The notes: a model not told the origin generated them from the letters alone. Shown: positions 48,148 to 57,434, numbered from the stretch's first letter. The stretch: DNA of 64,000 nucleotides from Kineosporia rhizophila (GCF_021277265.1 NZ_JAJSOH010000024.1:47049-111048); one strand, 5' to 3'. Made by a program: numbers and translations.

Positions 48148-50930
48148 TCCGGTACCACCGGGCCCTCACAGGGGGCCTCGGCCTCGGCTGCCGCCTCCTG
48201 GTTCTGGCCGGGCGGGAGGTCCGAGGACTCGCCGACGGTGATCGTCTCGGCGTTCTTGACCCAGGCGTCCACGTCCTTCTGACTGATGCCCAGGTCGATG
48301 TCGGTCATGTCGTCCTGCTTGGTGTACAGCTCGTTCAGGGCCAGCCGGAGCCGGGCACCGGCCACCCGGTCCTTCGGCATCTCGATCATCACGGTGGCGT
48401 AGCGGGCCACGCCGGCCTGGGCCGAGCCCATGTCGAACGAGGAACGACCGAGCGTCGACGTGGTGTAGAGCCGCCCCTCGCTGTCCTCGATCGCCGCGTA
48501 CTGGAACTGCGCGGCGCGGCCCTTGGGCACGATCTTCACCGGCACCACGACGAAGACGCCGGGGGAGCGGAAGGTGCCGTTGAAGCCGGCCGAGACACAG
48601 GCCGAGCCCTGCGCGTCGGTCGCCGTCACCTGGGCGTAGCGCAGGTCGACGGGCTTGCCCACGGTGCCCTCGCGCAGGAACGGACGGGTCTGGCCGAGCA
48701 CGTCGTCGGAGTACTGACTGACGAATCGGCCCACCGCGAGCGCGACGATGATCAGGACGGCCACTCCGGCGCGGGTGCGGTAGCTGACCCGCCGCTTGCC
48801 GTTCCGGCCGCCGCGGGGCGGGTTGCCGTGCCCGCGCGGAGGACGGCCGTGGGCGCCTCGGTACCCAGCCTGGTTGTCCCAGTCGTTCTGGTCGCCGTAG
48901 CCGGGGTCGTCGGGCCACGGCCCGCCGAGCAGACGGCCTCCGCGCTGACGGATCTGGTCGTACTCGTGCTCAGGGTCGGGGAAACCGCCCTGACGAGGCT
49001 GCTCGGGGCCGCGGTACTGGTCACGGGCGCCAGCGTTGGACCCAGCGTTGGAGCCGGGGTTGGCACCGGAGTTCGAGCCGGAGCTGTAGGACTCGGACTC
49101 GTAGTCGTCGCGCTGGTACGGCTCCTGGCGGGCCGGGGCCGCCCAGCCCTGGCCGCCACTGTTGCCGCCCTGGGTGGGGCCGGTCTGCGGACCCCAGCCC
49201 GGCACCTCGTCGCCAGGGGAGTCCCAGCCCCGGGCGCGCTCGGGCGCCCGGCGGGTCTCGTCCTGGCCGGGGTAGCCCTGCTGGGGTGCGTTCCAGCCGT
49301 CCGGTGCGCGGCGAGTTTCGTCCTGCGCGGAGTAGTTCTGCGCCGCGTTCTGGCCCTCGCCGGCCCGCCGCGTTTCGTCCTGGGACGGGTAGTCGTCCTG
49401 GGGGTCGTCCCAGCCGTCGGGTCCGCGGCGGGCTTCGTCCTGCCGGGATGAGTTACCCCAGCCGTCGGGTGCCCGGCGGGTCTCGTCCTGAGAGGGGTAG
49501 TCGTCCCGAGGGTTGTCCCAGCCGTCCGGTGCGCGCCGGGTCTCGTCCTGGGAGGCGTAGCCACCCTGGGGCGTGTTCCAGCTCTCCTGCTGGCCATTTC
49601 GGGCGTCGGGTGCGCGCCGGGTTTCGTCCTGGCGGGAGGGGGCGTCCTGGCGGCTGTCCCAGCCATCGGGTGCGCGGCGGGTCTCGTCCTGGGAGGCGTA
49701 GTCGTCCTGGGGGGCGTTCCAGCCGTCGGGTGCGCGGCGGGTTTCGTCCTGCCGGGAGGGGCTGTCCTGGCGGCTGTCCCAGCCATCGGGTGCGCGGCGG
49801 GTTTCTTCTTGGGACTGGTAGTCGTCCTGGGGGGCGTTCCAGCTGTCGGGTCCGCGGCGGGTTTCGTCCTGCCGGGAGGAGTTGTCCTGGCGGCTGCCCC
49901 AGCCGTCCGGCGCGCGGCGGGTCTCGTCCTGAGAGGCGTAGCCGCCCTGGGGCGTGTTCCAGTTCTCCTGCGCGGCATTCCGGCCGTCGGCTGCACGCCG
50001 GGTCTCGTCCTGCTCGGCGTAGTTCTCCGAGTAGCTCTCGGCCGGTCCACCGGCATAGCGGTTGAGCTGCTGCGACGGCTGCACCTGCTGCCACCCGGCC
50101 GGCTGCTCACCGGTGGCCGAGCGCCCTTGCTGGTACCGAGGCTCGTCCCACCCCGGCGCCTCACCCTGGATCTGCGGCTGAGCGCCGGTCTGCCCGGGCT
50201 GGTAGTCCTCGAACGGGGCGTAGTCGTCACCGAGCGGCTGCTGGAAACCGCCGGGCGAGGTACGCGGGTAGTTCTGCTGGTAGTCGCGCAGAGGCCGACG
50301 GGGGGCCTCGGCGCGCTCTGCCGCCGGGTCGGCGTACGGCGCGGCCGTCGGCTGCTCTTCCCGCGGCTGAGATGCCTGACCGCCGGTTCGAGTGCTCTGG
50401 CCGCCGGTGCGCGTGGACTGGCCGCCCGTCCCAACAGCCTGACCGCCGGTCCCAACAGCCTGACCGCCGGTCCCAACAGCCTGACCGCCGGTACGAACAG
50501 CCTGGCCACCCGTGCGCACCGACTGACCGCCGGTGCGAAGAGCCTGACCACCGGTCTGCTGATCGTTGGCAGCCTGACGGGCACCGGTGAAGAACGCGCT
50601 GCCCCCGGCCGTGGCCGGGTAGGACACCGGCGGCCGGTAGTCAGCCTGGGTCTGCCGGGAATCGGCCGCGAACAGGCTGGCAGCCTCTTCCTTCATGGCC
50701 TCGGCGGCTCCGGCCCAGCGCTGGTGGGCGTGGTCGCGCGGACGCTCGCCCTCCGGGGCCTCCCAGCCGGCGGCCAGCGGGATGGGGCGCCCGGTGACGT
50801 CGCGGTACACCGGCGGGGGCCAGACCTCGCCCTCCTTGCCCGGACGGGCCTTGGCCAGCTCCTCGGGCTCGGACCGGTCCTGCGGCCCGGTCACCAGTGT
50901 CGGCCTACCGTGGTCGTTCTCGTTGCTCAC
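48144..50930 (-). CDS. Long membrane protein with QDETRRAPDGW repeats
   Basis: 928 residues. The first ~715 are cytoplasmic and disordered. They contain a GGQAVGT-type heptapeptide array (about 125-185) and 13 copies of a ~20-residue unit centred on SQDETRRAPDGW (about 305-560). A basic stretch (NGKRRVSYRTRAGV) leads into one membrane helix (about 716-735). The outer C-terminal ~190 residues are strand-rich (GVFVVVPVKIVPKGRAAQFQ, GRLYTTSTLGRSSFDM). It overlaps both neighbours by 4 nt. Its role is unknown; the tail may be a flexible scaffold. Confidence 0.75.
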   Translation of the reverse strand: MSNENDHGRPTLVTGPQDRSEPEELAKARPGKEGEVWPPPVYRDVTGRPIPLAAGWEAPEGERPRDHAHQRWAGAAEAMKEEAASLFAADSRQTQADYRPPVSYPATAGGSAFFTGARQAANDQQTGGQALRTGGQSVRTGGQAVRTGGQAVGTGGQAVGTGGQAVGTGGQSTRTGGQSTRTGGQASQPREEQPTAAPYADPAAERAEAPRRPLRDYQQNYPRTSPGGFQQPLGDDYAPFEDYQPGQTGAQPQIQGEAPGWDEPRYQQGRSATGEQPAGWQQVQPSQQLNRYAGGPAESYSENYAEQDETRRAADGRNAAQENWNTPQGGYASQDETRRAPDGWGSRQDNSSRQDETRRGPDSWNAPQDDYQSQEETRRAPDGWDSRQDSPSRQDETRRAPDGWNAPQDDYASQDETRRAPDGWDSRQDAPSRQDETRRAPDARNGQQESWNTPQGGYASQDETRRAPDGWDNPRDDYPSQDETRRAPDGWGNSSRQDEARRGPDGWDDPQDDYPSQDETRRAGEGQNAAQNYSAQDETRRAPDGWNAPQQGYPGQDETRRAPERARGWDSPGDEVPGWGPQTGPTQGGNSGGQGWAAPARQEPYQRDDYESESYSSGSNSGANPGSNAGSNAGARDQYRGPEQPRQGGFPDPEHEYDQIRQRGGRLLGGPWPDDPGYGDQNDWDNQAGYRGAHGRPPRGHGNPPRGGRNGKRRVSYRTRAGVAVLIIVALAVGRFVSQYSDDVLGQTRPFLREGTVGKPVDLRYAQVTATDAQGSACVSAGFNGTFRSPGVFVVVPVKIVPKGRAAQFQYAAIEDSEGRLYTTSTLGRSSFDMGSAQAGVARYATVMIEMPKDRVAGARLRLALNELYTKQDDMTDIDLGISQKDVDAWVKNAETITVGESSDLPPGQNQEAAAEAEAPCEGPVVPE
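49240..50020. repeat. QDETRRAPDGW coding repeat, 13 copies
   Basis: Thirteen imperfect copies, with spacings of about 14-25 codons, encode (S/R)QDETRRAPDGW. Variants include QEETRR, QDEARRGPDGW and RRAADGR. The strongest nucleotide identity is the minus-strand block coding DETRR. The array spans about 780 bp. Confidence 0.88.
50390..50560. repeat. 21-bp repeat coding GGQAVGT units
   Basis: About nine tandem units of 21 bp encode GGQ(A/S)(V/T/L)(R/G)T in the minus-strand gene. Three adjacent units (about 50427-50489) are identical, so expansion may be recent. Confidence 0.88.
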
Positions 50931-51661
50931 CCGGCCGCCGCCTCTGTCTCCTCGTTCGTGTCGTCCTGCGCGTCAGCCGACTTCTCCGGCGGTAGCACCG
51001 CCAGACTCGACTCGGCCTTCACCACCGGGTCCAGCCACATCTCCACCTGGTCGAAGGAGTTCGGCCGCAGGGTGTGCGCGACCAGTTGCACCGTGACCTT
51101 CTGCGCAGGCTCGGCGTCCGCCTTCTGCTCGTACAGGTACACGGCCTGGTAAGTCATTCCCGGCTGCAGTGGGCTCAGCTGGGTGCTGTCGGGGAAGTGC
51201 ACCAGCTGGTCGGGACCGACCCGGTCGGTGCGGTCGTCCTCGATGGTCGTGGTCAGGTCCATCTCCGGCGGCTTGGGCAGGCCCTCCACGTCGCTGACGG
51301 TGAGGGCCTCCTTCGCGTAGTAGGGCAGCAGCGTCTCGTCCGAGGTGTTCTTCACGTCCGCGACGATCGCCAGCCACCGGTTCCCCTCCGCGCTGGTGGG
51401 GAAACCGGGAAGTTCCGACACCCAGAGCAGGCGCCGGATCGTGATGTCGAACGGGTCCGCGGTCATCGTTCTGCCCACCACGACGTCGGTGGAGGCGGCG
51501 CTTCCCTGGGCCTCCTCCAGACCGCCGAAAGCCGCGGTCGTGCCCAGCACGATCGCGGTGACTCCGACGCCGAGGTTGCGCAGTGGCTGCTCGAGAAGAC
51601 GGCTCGCCACCCGGCTGCCTTCGGGCGCCGGTTCTTCGGTGGGTGCGGACGGTTGGGACAT
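50927..51661 (-). CDS. Membrane-anchored protein, first gene of the triad
   Basis: About 244 residues from ATG 51661 (MSQPSAPTEEPAP); TTG 51682 is in frame. The N-terminus is cytoplasmic and acidic, and one membrane helix (LGVGVTAIVLGTTAAFGGL) follows. The outer domain has GNRWLAIVADVKNTSDETLL and PGMTYQAVYLYEQ, the pattern of DUF4352-like beta-sandwiches. It overlaps the next gene by 4 nt. It starts an operon of three such proteins and has no enzyme motif. Confidence 0.65.
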   Translation of the reverse strand: MSQPSAPTEEPAPEGSRVASRLLEQPLRNLGVGVTAIVLGTTAAFGGLEEAQGSAASTDVVVGRTMTADPFDITIRRLLWVSELPGFPTSAEGNRWLAIVADVKNTSDETLLPYYAKEALTVSDVEGLPKPPEMDLTTTIEDDRTDRVGPDQLVHFPDSTQLSPLQPGMTYQAVYLYEQKADAEPAQKVTVQLVAHTLRPNSFDQVEMWLDPVVKAESSLAVLPPEKSADAQDDTNEETEAAAG

Positions 51662-51736
51662 CGGGACGGATTCTAGGGACAACCCCCAGGGGTTGGATGG
51701 GCTTATGCCGGTATATGACTGCGCGGAGTAGATTGG

Positions 51737-52921
51737 CTACTTTGTGTTGATGGCCGGTAGCTCGTAGCTCGGACGGGCCCCGAAGCGCTCGGCGGACCGG
51801 CTGCCCACTTCCACCGTTGCCGTGGCCCCGAGGTAGAGGTCGCGCATCACCTCGCCGGCGGCCGGCGCCATCGCCAGGCCCTGCCCGGAGAAGCCGGTGC
51901 AGTAGAGAAAACGAGAGACGTCGGCGGCCTCACCGATCAGGGCGTTGCGGTCCGGTGTCATCTCGTGGAGCCCGGCCTGGCTGTGGCGGACGCCGACCTC
52001 GCCCAGCCCGGGCACCCGCACGGCCATCGCCCGGGCCAGGTCGTCGAGCCAGCTCTCGGCCGGGTTCTGGTCGAAGGCCCAGCTCTCCTGCTGCTCGGCG
52101 GCGCCCAGCAGCAGGCCGGAGCCCTCGGGCCGGAAGGCGAAGGAGGTGCCGAGGTCGACGGTGAACGGCAGGCCCGGCGGCAGGTCGGGGACGGGTGTGC
52201 TGAGCGCGGTCGGCACGCGCAGTGGCCGGACCGGCAGTTCCACCCCGGCCCACTCCCCGATCCGGCCCGACCAGGCACCGGCCGTGCAGATCACCGTGCT
52301 GGTGGCGATCCGCCCGGCGGGGCTGAGAACCGCCTGGATCCGGCCGTTCTCGACGTGGATGCCGGTCGCCGGGGTGCCGGTGAGGATCTCCACCCCCAGC
52401 TTGCGCGCGGCGCCGGTGTAGCCGGCCACCACCGCCTCCGGCGAGCAGTACCCGTCTTCCGGTGAGTAGGCCGCCGCCAGCAGACCCTCGGTACTGATCA
52501 ACGGTGCCAGCCGCCGAGCCTCCTCGGCATCGATCATCCGGCTCTTCCCACCCAGGGAGTTCTGCACCTTCACGGCGGCCTCGAAGGCCGCCACGTCAGC
52601 CGCGTCGTCGAGAAGGAACAGGTGCCCGCTGACCTGGAGTTCGACGTCCTTGCCGAGATCCCGGCCGAACCGGTGCAGGGCCTCCCGGCCGTGCTGCGCG
52701 AGCCGCACGTCCACCTCGTCGGCGAACAGCGTGCGCAGGCCGCCGGCGGCCTTGCCGGTGGAGCCGCTGCCCAGCTGCCGCCCCTCCAGCAGCACCACGT
52801 CCACACCGGCCGCGGCCAGGTGGTACGCCGTGCTGAGGCCCATCACCCCACCACCGATCACCACCACGTCGGCCTCGACGGGGGGAAGCGGTCGGGCGGA
52901 GCGCGGCGGTGAGATGGTCAT
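51737..52921 (-). CDS. FAD-dependent oxidoreductase (DAO family)
   Basis: About 394 residues from ATG 52921; the frame is open to 52981. The Rossmann motif is VVIGGGVMGLSTAYHLAAAG with an acidic end (VVLLEG). The second FAD segment GSGSTGKAAGG and the C-terminal YCTGFSGQGLAMAPAAGEV place it in the DAO/sarcosine oxidase-like group. It oxidises an amine or amino acid, releasing H2O2. The substrate is not determined. It is transcribed towards the triad's promoter region. Confidence 0.88.
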   Translation of the reverse strand: MTISPPRSARPLPPVEADVVVIGGGVMGLSTAYHLAAAGVDVVLLEGRQLGSGSTGKAAGGLRTLFADEVDVRLAQHGREALHRFGRDLGKDVELQVSGHLFLLDDAADVAAFEAAVKVQNSLGGKSRMIDAEEARRLAPLISTEGLLAAAYSPEDGYCSPEAVVAGYTGAARKLGVEILTGTPATGIHVENGRIQAVLSPAGRIATSTVICTAGAWSGRIGEWAGVELPVRPLRVPTALSTPVPDLPPGLPFTVDLGTSFAFRPEGSGLLLGAAEQQESWAFDQNPAESWLDDLARAMAVRVPGLGEVGVRHSQAGLHEMTPDRNALIGEAADVSRFLYCTGFSGQGLAMAPAAGEVMRDLYLGATATVEVGSRSAERFGARPSYELPAINTK

Positions 52922-53133
52922 GCGCAATGGTACGAAACCCCGCACGAGCGTTCCGGGACTGGGCGACCGAGGCGGCCGCATCCGTCCATAGTTGGTGCTC
53001 TTCTGGATGCTCTGACTCTGTGTGGCGCCCTTCTGAGCCGACCGGGTGAGCTGCGCCGGACCGCTCAGGCGCGGGCCCTCGTCCCCCGATCGAGTACTTG
53101 AACGTAGGGCTACAGCAGCGGGAGGCGAGGGGC

Positions 53134-55692
53134 GTGCCGAGATCGGGAGCGCGCATCCTCGTGTTCCTGATCGTTGCGGTGGTGGCCGGATTCCTGGCCT
53201 GGCTCGGGCACGATCCGCTCCGTCATCCCGGGGCCGGGGAGCCCGTCTTCTGGCCGCTGGCCGGATTCGGTGCAGTAGCGCTGGTCTACCTGTCGCCGAA
53301 GCTCTGGCCGTCGGTCGTGATCGGCCTGGTGACGGGGACCCTGGCCGTGGTGGTCGGGATCGCCCAGACCCCGGTCAACTTCGCCGGACTGGCAGCCGGC
53401 CTGTGCGAGAGCCTGCTGGTCGCGCTCCTGCTGCGCCGGCTCAGACCTCGCAGCGCGCTCGAGGAACGGCTGATGGACACGCCGCGCGTACTGGCCAGCG
53501 TGCTCGCCGCGAGCATGCTGGCCTCGGTGGTCTTCGCAGTGGCGGGGGGTGCCTTCGGCGAGCGCGCCGCGATCAGCCTGTGGGGCGAGTTCGTACGCAA
53601 TCACCTGCTGGCGTTGCTGCTGGTCAGTCCATGCCTGGTGGTCTACATCAGCCGCCGGGAACTGCTCGGGCAGCTGCGTGAGTTCCGCCGCAACCTGGAA
53701 TGGCTGCTCCAGCTGGGCGCGACCACCGTCCTGTCCGCGCTGCTCTTCCTGACCAACGACCACCTGTTCCCCTCGATGCTGCTGGTGCTGCCGCTGATCT
53801 GGGGGGCTCTTCGCCTGGGGCCGTTGCGCTCCACGGCCAGCCTGCTGGTCGGGGCCCTGATCATCACCGTGGGGACCAACCGGGGGATGGGCCGGATCGC
53901 GGCGTTCGACAGTTCCCGCGAAGGCCTGATCACGCTGCAGAGTTCCGTCGCCGTGATGGCCCTGGCGGTGATCTTCACGACGATCTCGGCGCGCCTGCGC
54001 GAACAGACCGTGGCCCTGCTGGCGCAGAGGACGGCCGACCTGAACGAGGCCGAGCGGCTGGCCGGGCTCGGCTCCTCGCGCTGGTACCCGGCCACCGGCC
54101 GGGCCACCTGGAGCGACGGCCTGCACCTGGTCCTGGGCACCGACCCGGAGAAGGACGTGCCGGGCACCGAGACCTACATGAGACGGGTGCATCCCGAGGA
54201 CCGGGAACGGGTGGCCGCCGACATTGCTGCGCTGACCCAGGACGACGGCCGTGCCCAGACCACCGAGTACCGCATCGTCCGGCCGGACGGCGAAGTCCGG
54301 GACGTGGTCCTGCGGATGATCGCCGAACGCAATCGCGCCGGGGGCCTGCAGTACGTGTTCTTCACCGTCCAGGACGTGACCGAGGCACGCTCGGCCGCTG
54401 CCCGGGTGAGTCAGGCCCACGCCGAGCTGACCGCGGTGCTGAACGCGGTGACCGGGACGGCGATCCTGGGGACCGAGGGCAAGAACGGGAAGATCAGCTT
54501 CTTCAACGTGGGGGCCGAGCGGCTCTTCGGCTACCGGGCCGAGGAGGTGATCGGCAAGATCACCACCCTGGAGCTGCACGACCAGAAGGTCCTGGGCGGC
54601 TCGGACCCGCGGCGGCTGACCGCGGCGGGGATCGAGAGGAACGGGACCTACAGCGGACAGCGGATCTTCGCGCGCAAGGACGGCTCGACCTTCCCCGGCC
54701 AGCTCACCGTCACCGCGCAGGACGGGGCGGACGGGAAACTCATCGGCTTCATCGGCGTGGTCACCGACCTGACCAGCGTGCTGAGGACCCAGGAGGAGCT
54801 GGCCGAGAGCGAGAAACGCTTCCGCCTGGCCTTCGACACGGCCCCGATGGGCATGGCGATGGTCTCGCTCTCGTCGACTCAGCCCGGACGCTTCCTTCGG
54901 GTCAACGACGCCCTGTCCGAGTTCGCCGGAATGGGCCCGGCCGAGCTGCTCCGCGCCACCGTGGGCGACCTGCTCGAGGACCCCGAGCACTACGAGCAGT
55001 CACAGGACAACCTGCTGCGGCTCAAGAGCGGCGAGCTCGACACGGTGACCACGGTGCGCCGGCTGAACCGCCCGGACGGCGCCGAGCGCTGGGGCCGGGT
55101 CTCCGCCTCGGCGGTGCGCCCCGGCGGCGACCGCGAGCCCTACCTGATCCTCCTGATCGAGGACATCACCGCCCGCAAGGAACTCACCGACCGCCTCCAG
55201 CACGAGGCCGCCCACGACTCCCTGACCGGCCTGCCCAACCGCCTCCACCTGCACCGTCAGCTGGAAAGAGAGCTGCGAGAGCGGCATTCGGGCCAGGTGG
55301 CGGTGCTCTACCTGGACCTGGACGGGTTCAAGGCGGTGAACGACACCCAGGGCCACGGCGCCGGCGACGAACTGCTGGTGCAGGTGGCCGACCGGATCGC
55401 GGCCTCGGTGCGGGCCTCCGACGTGGTGGCCCGGCTGGGCGGCGACGAGTTCGCGGTGCTCTGCCCGGGCATCCCCGACGCGGAGACTGCCCTGCAGACC
55501 GCCCGCCGCGTGCTGGCCGTGCTCTCCAAGGAGTTCGACCTGTCCGAGACCCGCGCCCGGGTGGGCGCGAGCATCGGCGTGGCGGTGGCGGTCGACGGAG
55601 ACACCGGGCCGGAGCTGCTGCACGCGGCCGACCAGGCGATGTACGAGGCGAAGCGGGCGGGGAAAGGGGCTGTGCGGTTGAGCCTTCGGTGA
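53134..55692 (+). CDS. MASE1-PAS-GGDEF diguanylate cyclase
   Basis: About 852 residues from GTG 53134, with GGGAGGCGAGG upstream; TTG 53098 is an alternative. N-terminal MASE1-like sensor with about eight helices (residues 5-300). Three PAS domains follow (about 305-415, 420-545, 550-675), then a GGDEF domain. The active site is GGDEF (769-773). The I-site RASD (760-763) lies exactly five residues before it, so product inhibition should work. No EAL domain. It makes c-di-GMP from GTP. The signal sensed at the membrane is unknown. Confidence 0.94.
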   Translation: MPRSGARILVFLIVAVVAGFLAWLGHDPLRHPGAGEPVFWPLAGFGAVALVYLSPKLWPSVVIGLVTGTLAVVVGIAQTPVNFAGLAAGLCESLLVALLLRRLRPRSALEERLMDTPRVLASVLAASMLASVVFAVAGGAFGERAAISLWGEFVRNHLLALLLVSPCLVVYISRRELLGQLREFRRNLEWLLQLGATTVLSALLFLTNDHLFPSMLLVLPLIWGALRLGPLRSTASLLVGALIITVGTNRGMGRIAAFDSSREGLITLQSSVAVMALAVIFTTISARLREQTVALLAQRTADLNEAERLAGLGSSRWYPATGRATWSDGLHLVLGTDPEKDVPGTETYMRRVHPEDRERVAADIAALTQDDGRAQTTEYRIVRPDGEVRDVVLRMIAERNRAGGLQYVFFTVQDVTEARSAAARVSQAHAELTAVLNAVTGTAILGTEGKNGKISFFNVGAERLFGYRAEEVIGKITTLELHDQKVLGGSDPRRLTAAGIERNGTYSGQRIFARKDGSTFPGQLTVTAQDGADGKLIGFIGVVTDLTSVLRTQEELAESEKRFRLAFDTAPMGMAMVSLSSTQPGRFLRVNDALSEFAGMGPAELLRATVGDLLEDPEHYEQSQDNLLRLKSGELDTVTTVRRLNRPDGAERWGRVSASAVRPGGDREPYLILLIEDITARKELTDRLQHEAAHDSLTGLPNRLHLHRQLERELRERHSGQVAVLYLDLDGFKAVNDTQGHGAGDELLVQVADRIAASVRASDVVARLGGDEFAVLCPGIPDAETALQTARRVLAVLSKEFDLSETRARVGASIGVAVAVDGDTGPELLHAADQAMYEAKRAGKGAVRLSLR

Positions 55693-55893
55693 GAGGTCAG
55701 AGCCGACGCGGGTTGGTGTGCACGGCGCAGGCCTGTGGTGCCCTCGCGTGGAGCGGGACAGAGGCGACGTTTCAGGGCGGGCCAGTGACAGCGCCCTGTG
55801 GATGGAGGCCGGCGCATCAAGAACGTTCGCGGAGCTGGACGATGTATGAAGAATTACCCCACTTCACGTTATGGATCGTACGGCCAGCGGTGA

Positions 55894-56196
55894 GAAAGCT
55901 GGGCTACTGCCGCGAAAGTCGGCTGCCCATGGCAGACCGATGCAAGGCTCAAGGAGCAGATGGTGATCCACTGGGCGATGTCGAAGGGGATTGTTCCCGT
56001 TGTCGGCCAGAGGAGCGTGGATCAGCTTGCCTCGAACCTCGCGGCTGCCGGTCTGAAGATCACGACGCAGCAGCTCTAGTGGCTGGACGAGGTGAGTGCA
56101 CCGCAGCTCGAATATCCCCACCCTCGTGCGAGCGGCGCTTATGTGGGGGAAAACGGTCGGAAAGATGACTTCGACCCGCACTCCCTGGGAGGCTAA
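55894..56196 (+). pseudogene. Aldo/keto reductase relic
   Basis: One frame reads through degraded sequence to LKEQMVIHWAMSKGIVPVVG, QRSVDQLASNLAAAGLKITT and, after an in-frame TAG at about 56077, WLDEVSAPQLEYPHPRASGA. This is the C-terminal end of aldo/keto reductases (PIVGxRxxxQLxxNLxA...LDEVSAxxxxYPH). The N-terminal barrel is missing. The rest of 55693-56219 holds no gene I can support. Confidence 0.65.
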
Positions 56197-56219
56197 AAGC
56201 CTCTGACCAGGAGTGGAAG

Positions 56220-56292
56220 CTCCCCCGACTGGACTTGAACCAGTAACCCTGCGATTAACAGTCGCATGCTCTGCCAATTGAGCTACGGGGGA
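56220..56292 (-). tRNA. tRNA-Asn (GTT)
   Basis: The minus strand folds as a cloverleaf: 7-bp acceptor TCCCCCG/CGGGGGA, D arm with AGCTCAATTGGCAGAGC, anticodon loop CTGTTAA (anticodon GTT), and T arm with GGTTCAAGTCC. The discriminator is G. No CCA is encoded. There is no integrase next to it. Confidence 0.95.
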
Positions 56293-56564
56293 TCGTGCTC
56301 TCCGGAGTTCCCTCCGGCACGGAAAACTCTACCGCAGCCGGGGCAGTGCTCGTGACCATCCCCGGCCCGGTGTGGCGCAGGAGTGACTGGGAGCTGGGTC
56401 ACAGGGGTGGCACAGGTGGCGCACAGCTTCACAGGGAACTGCCAGGTGCGGCCAAGCCCGGCCACAGGGGGCGGCATCAGCGTCGAGGGTGGAGGGCGGC
56501 GCCCGACCCGGTTCAGGTCCGGGGGTACTTGGCGGGGGCGGCCCCGAACGAGGGGAACCGAAGC

Positions 56565-57281
56565 ATGCGCACACGACGACTGACGGTGGTGGTGGCCTCC
56601 GGGGCCATCGCTCTGGGAGCTGCGGGGTTCGCGGCCTATCCGGCCTTCGCCGACGAGACGCCGGGCGGTTCGCCCTCGGCGAGCGCCGAGCCCGGCGAGC
56701 CCGCCGAGCGCCAGGAGCGGGGGGAGTCGCGGATCCAGGAGGCGCTGAAGGGCCTGGTCGAGGACGGCACACTCACTCAGGAGCAGGCCGACAAGGTGGC
56801 CGAGAAGCTGTCGGACGCCGACTTCGCCGGGCCGGGGATGCACCTTCGGATGGGGGGCCCGTTCGGGGTCGCCCTGGACGAGGTGGCCGAGGCGCTCGGG
56901 CTCTCCCGGGACGAGGCGGAGAGCGGTCTGGCCGACGGCAAGTCGCTGAAGGAGCTGGCCGAGGAGAAGGGCAAGAGCGTCGACGAGGTGGTGGACGCGC
57001 TGGTCGCGGCGGCCACCGAGAAGGTCGACGAGGCGGTCGAGGCCGGCCGGATCTCCGAGGAGAACGCCGCCGAGGTGAAGAAGAACCTCGAGGAGCGCAT
57101 CCGTGAGGTGGTCGAGGAGGGCCTGCCCAAGCTGCCTGCTCCGGGTGAGCTGCGTAAGGGCCTGGACGGCGAGGGGCCGCGCTTCGACCACTGGGGCCCG
57201 GGAGAGCGGGGCGAGGACTCGGAACAGAGTGAGGACGGCAGCCCCGGCACCAGCGAGTCGTCCTTCCTGGGCGTGGCCTGA
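56565..57281 (+). CDS. Secreted helical protein
   Basis: About 238 residues from ATG 56565, with GAGGGGAAC upstream. The signal peptide is clear: RTRR, then a hydrophobic stretch, then AYPAFADE, with cleavage expected after AFA. The mature part is highly charged and helical. It includes LVEDGTLTQEQADKVAEKLS, the motif LGLSRDEAESGLADGKSLKE and two coiled segments with EEAGK-like heptads. The Asp/Glu-rich tail is disordered. Similar exported helical proteins are common in actinobacteria, without known function. The upstream frame to 56295 is not conserved. Confidence 0.75.
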   Translation: MRTRRLTVVVASGAIALGAAGFAAYPAFADETPGGSPSASAEPGEPAERQERGESRIQEALKGLVEDGTLTQEQADKVAEKLSDADFAGPGMHLRMGGPFGVALDEVAEALGLSRDEAESGLADGKSLKELAEEKGKSVDEVVDALVAAATEKVDEAVEAGRISEENAAEVKKNLEERIREVVEEGLPKLPAPGELRKGLDGEGPRFDHWGPGERGEDSEQSEDGSPGTSESSFLGVA

Positions 57282-57305
57282 GTCAGAGTCGATCGGAACC
57301 CCGAT

Positions 57306-57331
57306 GGCCCGCCACCTGATCGTGGCGGGCC
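57306..57331 (+). terminator. Hairpin terminator
   Basis: GGCCCGCCAC (57306-57315) and GTGGCGGGCC (57322-57331) form a perfect 10-bp stem with a CTGATC loop, 24 nt after the stop of the secreted-protein gene. Confidence 0.8.
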
Positions 57332-57408
57332 GTCGGGCGTCTGAACTGCTGTTTCGAACTTGAGGACGGGTGGTGTCGGCCCGGTCTCTTCACTTGCCTT
57401 GAAATCTG

Positions 57409-57434
57409 GGAACCACCCGATCGGACTCGCCGTT
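57409..57434 (+). promoter_or_regulatory. Possible ECF-type promoter
   Basis: GGAAC (57409-57413), 18 nt, then GTT (57432-57434) resembles the GGAA(C/T)-N18-GTT pattern of actinobacterial stress sigma factors. It lies about 75 nt upstream of the next gene. Short motifs like this arise by chance, so confidence is low. Confidence 0.25.

Noticed and set aside
48828..51152. Plus-strand frames opposite the triad genes with hydrophobic or Arg/Gly-rich content
   Set aside because: They mirror the QDETRR repeat in antisense and have no start signals; the minus-strand genes with 4-nt overlaps are clearly the real ones.
56220..56292. tRNA-Asn as the attachment site of an integrated element
   Set aside because: No integrase, phage gene or duplicated tRNA 3' end is visible nearby. 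Only a short gene relic adjoins it.
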